64,000 bases of DNA, taken from NCBI RefSeq assembly GCF_963662885.1, contig NZ_OY760065.1, forward strand, positions 320,001 to 384,000, given 5' to 3'. Shown here piece by piece: positions 25,872 to 34,302 of this stretch. The stretch's first letter is position 1. Every line of letters starts with the position of its first letter. Made by a program: the position numbers and the translations under genes. The notes under the pieces are model-generated. The model saw only the letters and a program-made list of their open reading frames with translations, had not been told where the DNA came from and did not search any database. The stretch comes from an uncultured Pseudodesulfovibrio sp. Lineage in GTDB: Bacteria > Desulfobacterota > Desulfovibrionia > Desulfovibrionales > Desulfovibrionaceae.

Positions 25872-26294
25872 TTAGTACGATAAGATCATTGTGTCCGGCT
25901 GGCTGGCCGCTTTCACGCCGCCGCCCTCCACAGCGCTTACTCCCGGATACAAATCGGCTGTGGTCATGCCCCCCACGTTTTTCATGCACATGGGGCAGGC
26001 GAGCACAATTCCGCCATCCTTCTGAAATGCTTCGAGCATCTGCAGCAGAGACTGGCCATTGGGATACATCGGCGACGGGACGTTTCGATTGACCAGCCGC
26101 ACAGCGTATACATTGAAGAAGAGGGTCGCGGGCATGCCGCTGCTCTTCATGATGCCATGGGTGAACTTGATGGCCATCGCGGCTTTGTTCACGTCATCGG
26201 TGGACACGTTGGTAAAGACTTTTCTGGATTCATCGGCAACCGCCGTTGTCGCGAGCATAAAGACGACAATAAGAGCTAAACACAATCGTTTCAT
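25872..26294 (-). CDS. DsrE/DsrF-like periplasmic protein
   Basis: 140 residues from ATG 26294, which has AAGGAG seven bases upstream; a longer in-frame start at 26357 lacks this. Signal peptide MKRLCLALIVVFMLATTAVA. The mature part resembles the DsrE family of sulfur-relay proteins, with the cysteine pair in VLACPMCMKNVGG placed like the family's sulfur-carrying cysteine. Export is unusual, since classical DsrEFH is cytoplasmic. The gene has a decayed partial copy at 24576. Function in sulfur handling is inferred only. Confidence 0.78.
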   Translation of the reverse strand: MKRLCLALIVVFMLATTAVADESRKVFTNVSTDDVNKAAMAIKFTHGIMKSSGMPATLFFNVYAVRLVNRNVPSPMYPNGQSLLQMLEAFQKDGGIVLACPMCMKNVGGMTTADLYPGVSAVEGGGVKAASQPDTMILSY

Positions 26295-26561
26295 GAAGCT
26301 TCTCCTTGTTTTCGTCAAAACACATTCCGTGATCTGGGCTATTGATTCCAATACCAAACCTTTGATCGGTGTATGGACCTAGACCCTGATCATAAAGCAC
26401 ATGCGAAGCGTTCGAACAATGATATTTGCGCAACTCACGGCTTGGAGCCATTACCGACCAGCTCGACTACGAGGTACAATTTTCTTGTGGGCCGGAAGTT
26501 ACGCTAACGATCCAGAAGTTTGTGGGAAAACAGAAAGTAGACAGGAAAAGTATGCACCGAA

Positions 26562-26598
26562 CAAAAAAGAAAGGCGTACCCGGTATGGGGTACGCCTT
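26562..26598 (-). terminator. Terminator of the second PEP-CTERM gene
   Basis: AAGGCGTACCC (26571-26581) and GGGTACGCCTT (26588-26598) form an 11-bp perfect stem with a six-base loop; the minus strand continues into CTTTTTT. The remainder of 26295-26561 shows no gene or repeat I can support. Confidence 0.88.
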
Positions 26599-26626
26599 CT
26601 TTGTGTTTGGCAATGATGGCTTGAGT

Positions 26627-27442
26627 CTAACCAACAAACTTCTTTCTGCCAAAGGCGACAAGGCCAAACAGGCCGGCGCCCAGAAGAATAAAGGTCGAAG
26701 GTTCGGGAGTGGGCAAAGTCGTAACGTGAGTAACGACATTGTCGATTTCAAGGGCAATACCTGTAGTATGCAGTGTAAACCCTGTGAAGAAATCTTCCGG
26801 CGCAAAGTCAATATTTACATATACATTAGATGCAGAGTCTACCTGATTACCGGATGTCCCGCTGAACAATCCAAGGATGTAGCTTCCGGTAATGGTGAAA
26901 GAACCACCATTGAGAAGGGTAAACTCAAGGGAATTGTAGGTATCGATCGACCCGAAATACAACCCCATGTAGTCAATGTACAGATCGGGATTATAGGCAA
27001 GAAAATCGGAGTTATCGACGGAAACACTGGCGGGAACACTACCACCCTGATCCGGGGTGAAGAAGTAATAGGTGGCATCATTTGCGGGAGCGGCAGCACC
27101 ACTGATATTATTCTGCGCAAATCCATACCCTCCACCAGTGGTAGTCAGCATGGAGGCGTTCAAAGTCGTGAAGCCACCGATCGTATTCATGCCATCATTG
27201 TTTTCAACTTGAGAGTCAAAGGTCTCAATGAACCAGCCAGGCGCAACTGCCGTATTGGTACTGCTGTTGATACCAGCTTTGTTCGCCGTCAACCCAGCGT
27301 TAACTACCGACGCTATGTCAGAGTTATAAATCGTTTGCTGGGCATTAACGCCACCAAATGAGATGGTGTAGGCATGAGCCTGAGACAACAGAAAAAACAG
27401 TGAAGCCACTGTTAATATTGCGGTTTTTCCAAAACTCTTCAT
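26627..27442 (-). CDS. PEP-CTERM sorted exported protein
   Basis: 271 residues from ATG 27442, with GAGGAG seven bases upstream. Signal peptide MKSFGKTAILTVASLFFLLSQAHA, a serine/threonine/glycine/asparagine-rich extracellular region with little lysine or cysteine (ISFGGVNAQQTIYNSD...), then LPTPEPSTFILLGAGLFGLV and a GRKKFVG tail, the PEP-CTERM signal. The body is not related by eye to the first PEP-CTERM protein. It has its own sigma54-like promoter. Confidence 0.87.
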   Translation of the reverse strand: MKSFGKTAILTVASLFFLLSQAHAYTISFGGVNAQQTIYNSDIASVVNAGLTANKAGINSSTNTAVAPGWFIETFDSQVENNDGMNTIGGFTTLNASMLTTTGGGYGFAQNNISGAAAPANDATYYFFTPDQGGSVPASVSVDNSDFLAYNPDLYIDYMGLYFGSIDTYNSLEFTLLNGGSFTITGSYILGLFSGTSGNQVDSASNVYVNIDFAPEDFFTGFTLHTTGIALEIDNVVTHVTTLPTPEPSTFILLGAGLFGLVAFGRKKFVG

Positions 27443-27548
27443 AATTAACTCCTCACTGTTGAATTCGGTTACAAATGATAATGTTAGGCGCGCAATTCTC
27501 AATTTGCTAACTTAAATTGAGAAATCTAAATCTAAATTCACCTAAGAT

Positions 27549-27566
27549 TAGCAAAATAGATGCCGT
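27549..27566 (-). promoter_or_regulatory. Sigma54-type promoter of the second PEP-CTERM gene
   Basis: On the minus strand the segment reads CGGCATCTATTTTGCTA: GG (27564-27563) and GC (27552-27551), ten bases apart, with GGCAT and TTTTGCT as in the promoter at 24938. The start codon is ~110 bases downstream. Between it and the gene lies a 10-bp inverted repeat TTCTCAATTT/AAATTGAGAA (27496-27505, 27514-27523). Confidence 0.65.
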
Positions 27567-27788
27567 TGTCTTTTTTATTGGCAATTCCAATGAGTTAAAT
27601 TTTCCCCATTAGGGCATACGTCGGCCGACTTTACATGTTTACAAATAGTTTTGTCGAAAAACATTACATACCACTTTTTGATCCTAATAATCGAAATTTT
27701 CTTAACGACAACAGTAGTCCCCCAAATTCCTTTAAGGCATGTATCCGTTGCCTTGCTTGGAATGACACGTCACCCATACCCCAAAAAC

Positions 27789-27821
27789 GCAAAAGGCCCG
27801 CCAGCACAACGCTGGCGGGCC
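27789..27821 (-). terminator. ppaC terminator
   Basis: GGCCCGCCAGC (27795-27805) and GCTGGCGGGCC (27811-27821), an 11-bp perfect stem with a five-base loop; on the minus strand it runs into TTTTGCGTTTTT. Confidence 0.88.
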
Positions 27822-27852
27822 CGACTTTGCGCACTAAATCAGCTATAGAAGC

Positions 27853-28773
27853 TTAGGCTTCGAAGGCCTTGATGAAGTTGGGGGCGACCTGCTTCTTGCG
27901 GCTCATCACGCCGTCAAGGTACACGGGCTCGCCTTTGGTGGCGATGCCGAAGGCCTTCTCGACAACAGACGGATCGTCAGAGGCGATCAGCATCTCGGAG
28001 CCTTCCTTCATGATGTCGGTCAGCAGCAGGAAGACGGAGTGACGGCCGTCAGCCTTGACCTTCTCGATCTCGGCCTGCAGGGCTTCCTTGTGGGCATCCA
28101 GCATGGACAGGTCAACGACTTCCAGCTGGCCGATGCCGACCTTGTTGCCGGACATGTCGAAGTCCTTGTAGTCGCGGAAAACCAGGTCAGTGGCGGAAGC
28201 GCCGTCAACGGCGGACTTGACCTTGAACATCTCCATGCCCAGAGCCATGACGTCATCGACACCGGCGATCTTGGCCAGGGCTTCGACGGCAGCCTTGTCG
28301 GCATCGGTGCAGGTGACGGACTTGAACATGACGGTGTCGCTCAGGATGGCGCACAGCAGAATGCCGGCGACGTTGGCCGGGACTTCAACGTTGTAGAAGT
28401 CGTACATGGACTTCAGCACGGTGGCGGAACAGCCCACGGGCCAGACCCACATTTCCAGCGGGCCAGCGGTGGTGATGTCACCCAGCTTGTGGTGGTCGAC
28501 GACGGCAAGGAGCTCGCCCTTGTCCAGGTTGTCGATGGTCTGGGAAATGTCGGTGTGGTCGACCAGGATGATCTGCTTGTCGGTGGCGTCGGTGACGATC
28601 TCGGGAGCGGCAAAGCCGAACTTCTCGAGGACGAAGGCGGTCTCCGGAGCGATCTCGCCCTGGGTCACGGCCTTAGCCTCCATACCACGTTTGCTGTAAA
28701 GGTCGGCGGCACCAATCGCGGTAGCGACGGTGTCAGTATCGGGGTTCTTGTGTCCAACAACCAAAATAGCCAT
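27853..28773 (-). CDS. ppaC: Manganese-dependent inorganic pyrophosphatase
   Basis: Hydrolyses pyrophosphate. In sulfate reducers this pulls the ATP sulfurylase reaction toward APS. 306 residues, family II (DHH). Metal-binding motifs: GHKNPDTDT near the N-terminus, LVDHTDIS, VVDHHKLGD (DHH), and the substrate-binding SRKKQVAP near the C-terminus. AGGAGG-type ribosome site before ATG 28773. Its codons are strongly biased toward GC-rich preferred forms, fitting high expression. Confidence 0.96.
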   Translation of the reverse strand: MAILVVGHKNPDTDTVATAIGAADLYSKRGMEAKAVTQGEIAPETAFVLEKFGFAAPEIVTDATDKQIILVDHTDISQTIDNLDKGELLAVVDHHKLGDITTAGPLEMWVWPVGCSATVLKSMYDFYNVEVPANVAGILLCAILSDTVMFKSVTCTDADKAAVEALAKIAGVDDVMALGMEMFKVKSAVDGASATDLVFRDYKDFDMSGNKVGIGQLEVVDLSMLDAHKEALQAEIEKVKADGRHSVFLLLTDIMKEGSEMLIASDDPSVVEKAFGIATKGEPVYLDGVMSRKKQVAPNFIKAFEA

Positions 28774-29107
28774 ATCAAGTCCTCCTAATTGAATTGTCCT
28801 TTATAAGGAAATTGAGCATCGAAAACAGAATGTGACAGATATCACAAAGCATACCGGCTGCCAAGCTAAAAGCGCAGTCCTAGCGAGAAAACACGGCAAA
28901 GAAAATCTACTGTTTTACAAAAGTCTTCTTTCATTGAAAAACAAATAAATACGGGATATTAACTGGCACCATCTAAGCTGCGAAGAGAACCCAATGCCAT
29001 ATTAATGCTTTTCCGTTAGGTAACGACAATGTGAAGATGATCGCAAGCCATTGTCAGGCCGTACACAGATATTCGTCTTCAAACAGAAACGAAGGAGCAA
29101 GAGCCCA
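28774..29107. other. Intergenic region without recognised gene
   Basis: 334 bases between ppaC and the PTS IIC gene, AT-rich compared with both. It must hold the ppaC promoter on the minus strand; a strong -35/-10 pair was not obvious. No hairpin terminator was found after the IIC gene. Confidence 0.5.
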
Positions 29108-29805
29108 TTAAAGAGTAGGCAGATAGCGGTATAAAGCGAAGAGGATGACGCCCGTGGCGAGTATGACGTAAGCCCGCTTCAAGCGAAGCGCCATAAGACC
29201 GCCCAACGACGCGGCGACCCAAAGATGGGCCCACGTTACGCCCAGATGAGAGAACACATTTGGGTAGACGGTAAAGGCTATATCAAAAACGAGTTTGAGA
29301 ATGAGGACGGCCACAAGGAACGTCACCCAACTCATCAACAAGCTTTTGGTTATGGACCGTAGTATCAGTGCTCCAGGCAGATGCTTGGAGCCAGGGTTAC
29401 GCGCCCAATTCAGCAAAGCATTGTAGCTCCCCTGCTCCCTATCGCGCAGCCATCCTTCCACCTTGGTACCTATCCAAGCCAATGGCATACTGGCAAAAAG
29501 CACGAACATGATCCGTGACGGCTGGTTCAGGCCAAACCATGTGGTCAGCGCGAGCGCCGAAAATGTGGCTGCTGTAAGCTGAGGGGGGATATAGGTTCCG
29601 GCCGGGATGAGATCAAGCCAGAATAGCTCAAAGAATATGGCTATATAGAGACTTGTCGTGTACTCGCCTGTGGCTGCCCCCCAAAAAAAGCCTACAACCA
29701 GAGGACGCTCAAGCAGGCCAATACTTATGGAAGAGCGGAACTGGGAAAAGAGGGCAAAAAAAAAGCGACCATGGCAAACCAGGCGTATGAATGCTGGGCT
29801 ACCAT
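29108..29805 (-). CDS. PTS mannose-family IIC component, frame interrupted at a T9 run
   Basis: Membrane channel component of a mannose-type phosphotransferase system. The C-terminal 133 residues are open from ATG 29509. The same frame continues upstream with clear IIC sequence (SISIGLLERPLVVGFFWG, FFELFWLDLIPAGTY, PPQLTAATFSALALT) back to about 29760. The plausible start, MVAQHSYAWFAMVAF at ATG 29805, is in another frame. The two meet in nine T (29756-29764, minus strand), where one more T, or a -1 slip, gives a continuous 232-residue protein with about six membrane spans. It could be a mutation, phase variation, polymerase slippage or a sequencing error. Confidence 0.75.
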
Positions 29806-29808
29806 GAC

Positions 29809-30273
29809 CTAGAACCTCACCTGCACGGGGTCGTTAGGAACACAACGGAAATCGAGTTCAACGCCCTTTCGATTCAGATGGCGCAGGCATGTCTCATCCT
29901 CGTCAGACAAAGCCACGCTCGGAGAAACCTGGCGTTTGCCTGGGCTGTAGTGGACGTTGCCGATATTCAGCACATGGAAGTCGAATCCGGAATCAAAGGC
30001 ACGACGGGCGTCAGCACAGTTTGAAAAAAGAATGATGGAGTCGTGTTCACCAGGTGCCGAGAAGAGGCTGGCCATCACGGTGGGCACCTCCTCCACGGTG
30101 ACGAAGGAACTTTTTACTGCCTGAGGAATGGCCAGGGACATAATCTCCTGCTGAAGAATATCATGTGCCAGTTCGTCATTGGCCACTACGACGTTCTTGG
30201 CCCCGGTGTAGGGCAGCCACGTCTCGATGATCTGGCCGTGAATCAAGCGATTGTCTATACGAACAAGAGTCAC
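29809..30273 (-). CDS. PTS mannose/fructose/sorbose-family IIB component
   Basis: Cytoplasmic phosphocarrier, 154 residues from GTG 30273 (VTLVRIDNRLIHGQII). The phospho-accepting His lies in DNRLIHGQ near residue 12, as in the family. The frame stays open further upstream to 30321, but that part would overlap IIA and is not family-like. It sits 10 bases after IIA. No IID component follows IIC, so transport by this system is doubtful and a regulatory role is possible. Confidence 0.9.
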   Translation of the reverse strand: MTLVRIDNRLIHGQIIETWLPYTGAKNVVVANDELAHDILQQEIMSLAIPQAVKSSFVTVEEVPTVMASLFSAPGEHDSIILFSNCADARRAFDSGFDFHVLNIGNVHYSPGKRQVSPSVALSDEDETCLRHLNRKGVELDFRCVPNDPVQVRF

Positions 30274-30283
30274 GGCAACACAC

Positions 30284-30721
30284 CTATTTCTTTGCTTTTT
30301 TGCGAAGCATTGCTCCGGCAACCTTGATACCCTGCTGCCCTGCGGCCATGACTTTATCGGCCAGCTCGGGCAATTTCATGGTTCGCGACTGAAGAGCCGC
30401 CACGACCATGGGGAGGTTTACACCGGTGATGACTTCGAGATTTTCCGACTTCATGAGGGAAAGAGACATGGTCGTGGGAGAACCGCCAAAAAGATCGGTC
30501 AACGCTAGTACGCCTTTGCCCTGCTCCAGGGAGTGTATTGCCTTGCGAACACCTTCGAGGGTTTCGTCAACTCCCTTGTTAACATCGACCCCCACTGCCA
30601 AACAGTTGTCCTGCGGACCCATGACCATCTCAGCGGCCTTGAGCAAGGTCTCGCCGAAAGTCCCGTGGGTGACGAGAACCACCCCGATCACGCCGTCCTT
30701 TTTGTCAGTCTTTGCAGTCAT
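30284..30721 (-). CDS. PTS mannose-family IIA component
   Basis: 145 residues from ATG 30721, which lies two bases beyond the rapZ stop. GVVLVTHGTFGETLL holds the phosphorylated His near residue 18; ALTDLFGGSPTTMSLSL and ITGVNLPMVV are the other family blocks. It receives phosphate from HPr; no HPr or EI genes are in the window. Together with ptsN and rapZ it forms a PTS regulatory group downstream of rpoN. Confidence 0.93.
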   Translation of the reverse strand: MTAKTDKKDGVIGVVLVTHGTFGETLLKAAEMVMGPQDNCLAVGVDVNKGVDETLEGVRKAIHSLEQGKGVLALTDLFGGSPTTMSLSLMKSENLEVITGVNLPMVVAALQSRTMKLPELADKVMAAGQQGIKVAGAMLRKKAKK

Positions 30722-30723
30722 GT

Positions 30724-31605
30724 TTAACCGAGTTCCATGTGTCGATGTTCTATTGAAGCAGTATACCCTTTTTTCTTCAGGGTTTCCAGTACCGACTCGG
30801 CCACAGACACGGACCGGTGACGGCCGCCGGTACACCCCAGCGCCAGGGTGATCCGGTAGCGTCCTTCATCGGCGTAAAGAGGCAGGATATAGAGCAGAAA
30901 TTCATGAAAACGTTTGATGAATCCCTCGCCGGTAGGATTGCCGAGAACATAGTCGGAAATCGCCTTATCCAGTCCGGACAGTGGGCGCAGCGACTTGTCG
31001 AAATAGGGGTTGGGCAGAAAACGGAGATCGAAGACCAGATCGGCTTCAGATGGCACACCGTACTTGAAACCAAAGGTGATGATGTGCACCCTCATGCCCA
31101 TGGTCACATCTTCCAAGGAAGACCACTTGGTCTGGATGACTCGACGCAAATCATGAATGGAATAATCGGTGGTGTCCAGAACCAGGACAGCTCCGAGGCG
31201 CACGGGCTCCAGGAGTTTCTTTTCCATCTCCAGAGCCTGCTCAAGACCGAGATTACGGCTTTCCAACGGGTGCGGCCGACGGGTGGTGGCATAACGACGG
31301 ACCAGTTCGGCCATCTTGGCTTCAAGAAACAAGACCTGCGGGGTAATGCCGAGCTCTGCAAAACCTTCCAAAGCCTTACCCCAGCCATCCACAAACTCGA
31401 ACTGGCGCAAATCCATGCCGAGCGCAAGACCGCGATACTTGGTGTCGAAGGAAAGGATCAGTTCGGCCAATTTGGCCGACATTTCGGAGGGCAGTCCGTC
31501 GATGCAAAAGAACCCGAGGTCTTCAAAGACCTTGAGCGCTGTACTTTTGCCGGAGCCGGAGAGTCCGGTGACGATCACCACCGGGAACGGGTTGGTCGAG
31601 GTCAA
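30724..31605 (-). CDS. rapZ: RNase adapter protein RapZ
   Basis: P-loop protein, 293 residues. Walker A GLSGSGKSTALK is near residue 15, DLGFFCIDGLP follows, and the C-terminal block is ALGCTGGRHRSVSVAE. In enterobacteria RapZ guides RNase E to GlmZ RNA and senses glucosamine-6-phosphate; in other bacteria the role is less clear. It lies between ptsN and the IIA gene, the usual rpoN-linked position. Confidence 0.95.
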   Translation of the reverse strand: MTSTNPFPVVIVTGLSGSGKSTALKVFEDLGFFCIDGLPSEMSAKLAELILSFDTKYRGLALGMDLRQFEFVDGWGKALEGFAELGITPQVLFLEAKMAELVRRYATTRRPHPLESRNLGLEQALEMEKKLLEPVRLGAVLVLDTTDYSIHDLRRVIQTKWSSLEDVTMGMRVHIITFGFKYGVPSEADLVFDLRFLPNPYFDKSLRPLSGLDKAISDYVLGNPTGEGFIKRFHEFLLYILPLYADEGRYRITLALGCTGGRHRSVSVAESVLETLKKKGYTASIEHRHMELG

Positions 31606-31623
31606 CGGATTCCGTCCATTCGC

Positions 31624-32073
31624 TTATACGCTTTTGAGCAGCGCCCAAAGGGCTTCAAGGTCGTCGGCCGACAGGAACGCTTTGCGGAATTCCTCGTCCT
31701 TGAGAAGACGGGAAATCTGCGCCAGAACGCGCAGGTGCATGCCCGCAACCTGTTCCGGAGCCAGCACCAGGAAAAAGATGGTGCACGGGCTGTGATCCAG
31801 CGCTTCGAACTCCACACCCTTGCGGCTGCGGCCAACCACGACAATGACTTTTTCCAGGTCTTCGAGTTTACCGTGTGGAATGGCTATGCCGTCCCCGATG
31901 CCGGTGGAGCCCAGCCGTTCACGATCGAGAAGGACACGGACCGCATGGTCCGTGTCCATCTCTGGATATTGCTCGCCCAAAGGAGCGACGAGTTCATTCA
32001 ATACGTCCGACTTGGTTTCGGACTCGAGTTCGGGAAGGATCAACTCCTTCGCCAGGTAATCACTGAGTTTCAT
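31624..32073 (-). CDS. ptsN: Nitrogen-PTS EIIA component
   Basis: Regulatory phosphocarrier of the nitrogen PTS, 149 residues. The phospho-His lies in GIAIPHGKLEDL (about residue 66). It has the LGSTGIGDGIAIPHG context typical of EIIA-Ntr rather than fructose transport IIA, and no fused domains. Follows hpf by two bases. Confidence 0.94.
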   Translation of the reverse strand: MKLSDYLAKELILPELESETKSDVLNELVAPLGEQYPEMDTDHAVRVLLDRERLGSTGIGDGIAIPHGKLEDLEKVIVVVGRSRKGVEFEALDHSPCTIFFLVLAPEQVAGMHLRVLAQISRLLKDEEFRKAFLSADDLEALWALLKSV

Positions 32074-32075
32074 GC

Positions 32076-32618
32076 TTAGTTTCCGGGGTCGATGAGGCCG
32101 TAATCGCCGTTCTTTCTCTTGTAAATCACGTTGACGCCGTCGGTCTCCGCGTTCAGGAAGACCAGGAACTCGTTGTCGCGGGCATCGAGCTGCATGGCGG
32201 CCTCGTCCACGGACATGGGCTTGGGCTCGTATGCGTCGGTACCGACGATGGTGGGAGCTGAACCGTGTTCGATGTCCTCATAGGACAGGTAGTTCATCTG
32301 GACCATCTTATTGGGACGCGCCTGTCTGGGGCGGTTCTTCATCTTTTCGCGCATCTTGCGCAGCTGGGCTTCCAACTTGTCCAGCACCAGATCAATGGTG
32401 GAGTACATGTCTTCAGAGTCTTCGTACGCCGAGATATGAATGCGATCCGAATTCAGGATCACGTCCGCCTTGTGGCGAAACTTGTCGACCAGCAGGTTGA
32501 CCTGGAGATCGGCCTCCGCTTCGGGAACGTATCTCGCAACCTTTTCAAAACGCTTTTCCGCGTAACTCTTGAGGTGATCGGAAGGCTCAAAGTTCTTGAA
32601 AGTGAAGCTGATGTTCAT
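32076..32618 (-). CDS. hpf: Ribosome hibernation promoting factor, long form
   Basis: 180 residues. The N-terminal HPF/YfiA fold (MNISFTFKNFEPSDHLKSYAEKR) binds the 30S decoding centre. The C-terminal ~55 residues (KPMSVDEAAMQLDARDNEFLVFLNAETDGVNVIYKR) form the dimerisation domain of long HPF, which can make 100S ribosome dimers alone. Linked to rpoN and ptsN as in many proteobacteria. Confidence 0.95.
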   Translation of the reverse strand: MNISFTFKNFEPSDHLKSYAEKRFEKVARYVPEAEADLQVNLLVDKFRHKADVILNSDRIHISAYEDSEDMYSTIDLVLDKLEAQLRKMREKMKNRPRQARPNKMVQMNYLSYEDIEHGSAPTIVGTDAYEPKPMSVDEAAMQLDARDNEFLVFLNAETDGVNVIYKRKNGDYGLIDPGN

Positions 32619-32654
32619 ACGCTGCCTCCTGGTTGAGAGTGCTTCAAGCAGAAC

Positions 32655-34064
32655 CTAGAAATACTGCTTGCGTTTTGAAGACGAAGGGATGCCCATTGCC
32701 GAGCGGTATTTGGCTACCGTTCGCCTGGCGATATTCACCTCCAGCTTTTCCTGAAGTATCTCGCCAATTCTTTCGTCACTGAGCGGTTTCTTCGTGTCTT
32801 CTTCTGAGATCATTTGCTTTATGAGCGCCTTGACGCTCTCCGAACCCACCTGAGACCCATCATTCAGGTCCAGGGCCGAGTTGAAGAAGAACTTCAGCTC
32901 GAATATACCGTGAGGGGTCGAAACATATTTGCTGGTAGTAATCCGGCTCACGGTGGATTCGTGCATTTCGATGTCTTCCGCTACCTCCTTGAGGATCAGG
33001 GGTTTGAGCTTTGTCACGCCCTCCTCGAAGAATGCCCGTTGGAAGCCGACAATGCTCTCAACTACTTTATACAGCGTTCGCTGCCGCTGGTACAGACTTT
33101 TCATCAACCATGCGGCGGAACGCATCTTTTCCTGAAAATATTCCTTCTCCTTGTCGGCCGCGCCCTTCATGGAATCCATGTAGAAGGTGTTCATCTGAAG
33201 CCTCGGCATGCCGTCCTCGTTGAGGATGATGACGAAGTCCTCCCCGTACTTGTAAACGTACACGTCCGGGCTGACATAATGCGGTTCCGTGCTGGAGAAA
33301 TTGGCCCCGGGCATGGGATCGAGAGTCTGCATCAGGTCCAGATACGACTTGAGCTCGTCCATGGTGATCTTGAACTTGCGGGCCAACGGCTTGTAGCGGT
33401 TCTTTTCCAGGTCTTCCAGGTGATCGCGCACCAGCGAGACCAGGATCGGATCATCGTAGCCGAGGACTTCCATCTGGACCAGCAGGCACTCCTGCGGGGT
33501 CCGAGCGCCCACGCCCACCGGATCCAGGTGCTGGATACGAACCAGAACGGACTCTATCTCCTCTTCGGAGGCCTGGACCATGGCGGTCAGCTCTTCCATG
33601 GTGGCCTGCAGATAGCCGTTCGTGTCGATATTGCCGAGGATGACGTCGCCGATAGCCAACTCATGCTCGGTAAAATTGGACAGACGCATCTGCCAGTTGA
33701 GATGCCCTTCCAGCGAGGGCTTGGAGGCAAGGCGGGCTTCGAAGGACATCCCCTCTTCGGGCATCTCCATGTCGCGCGACAAGGCCTGCTTGGACGTGGA
33801 GGAAAATTCACCCAGGTAGTTTTCCCAGTCCGCTGTGCGGACAAGTTCCTCTTCGGCCTGGGATTCGGTCAGGACCTCGGGCTTGTCCGGGACCTCGGTG
33901 TCGGTCTCGGTCTCATCGAGGAAAGGATTCTCCAACAATTCCTGCTGCACGGTCTCCAGCAGCTCAAGACGTGACAATTGCAGCAGCTTGATGGCCTGCT
34001 GCAATTGGGGCGTCATGACCAATTGCTGTGAGAGCTTGAGCTGTTGCCGAAGTTCCAATCCCAT
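32655..34064 (-). CDS. rpoN: RNA polymerase sigma54 factor
   Basis: Alternative sigma factor that needs AAA+ activators and reads -24/-12 promoters. 469 residues. Region I is glutamine/leucine-rich (LRQQLKLSQQLVMTPQLQQAIKLLQL), an acidic region II follows, then the core-binding region, and the RpoN box ARRTVAKYR near residue 453. Two promoters that fit it are upstream of the PEP-CTERM genes in this window. The 238 bases upstream to lptB contain CCGGATAAA...TTTATCCGG (34101-34142), a loose inverted repeat. Confidence 0.97.
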   Translation of the reverse strand: MGLELRQQLKLSQQLVMTPQLQQAIKLLQLSRLELLETVQQELLENPFLDETETDTEVPDKPEVLTESQAEEELVRTADWENYLGEFSSTSKQALSRDMEMPEEGMSFEARLASKPSLEGHLNWQMRLSNFTEHELAIGDVILGNIDTNGYLQATMEELTAMVQASEEEIESVLVRIQHLDPVGVGARTPQECLLVQMEVLGYDDPILVSLVRDHLEDLEKNRYKPLARKFKITMDELKSYLDLMQTLDPMPGANFSSTEPHYVSPDVYVYKYGEDFVIILNEDGMPRLQMNTFYMDSMKGAADKEKEYFQEKMRSAAWLMKSLYQRQRTLYKVVESIVGFQRAFFEEGVTKLKPLILKEVAEDIEMHESTVSRITTSKYVSTPHGIFELKFFFNSALDLNDGSQVGSESVKALIKQMISEEDTKKPLSDERIGEILQEKLEVNIARRTVAKYRSAMGIPSSSKRKQYF

Positions 34065-34302
34065 GATGCGTTACCCGTTTGAACTTGTGTTTATCGGTGG
34101 CCGGATAAAGAAATTTTTTTTCGACCGCCGGACTTTTTATCCGGTTCAACTATGCCACAGTCAAATTTAGGATGCAACACAATTGTGTTAACACCCTGTT
34201 TACATTAATAAATCTTTGAAAAATATATGATATGAAAAAAGTGTACCAACCTTTGGAGGCGGTGTAAATCGGGAAAGAGGAAAAAAAGACGGGAATAGCG
34301 GA

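Noticed and set aside
26426..27361. 311-codon plus-strand frame
   Set aside because: Antisense to the second PEP-CTERM gene and crosses its terminator.
34101..34142. CCGGATAAA...TTTATCCGG as a terminator of lptB
   Set aside because: Loop of about 24 bases, it lies much nearer the rpoN start than the lptB end, and there is no T tract in the right place on the minus strand; more likely chance or a weak operator.
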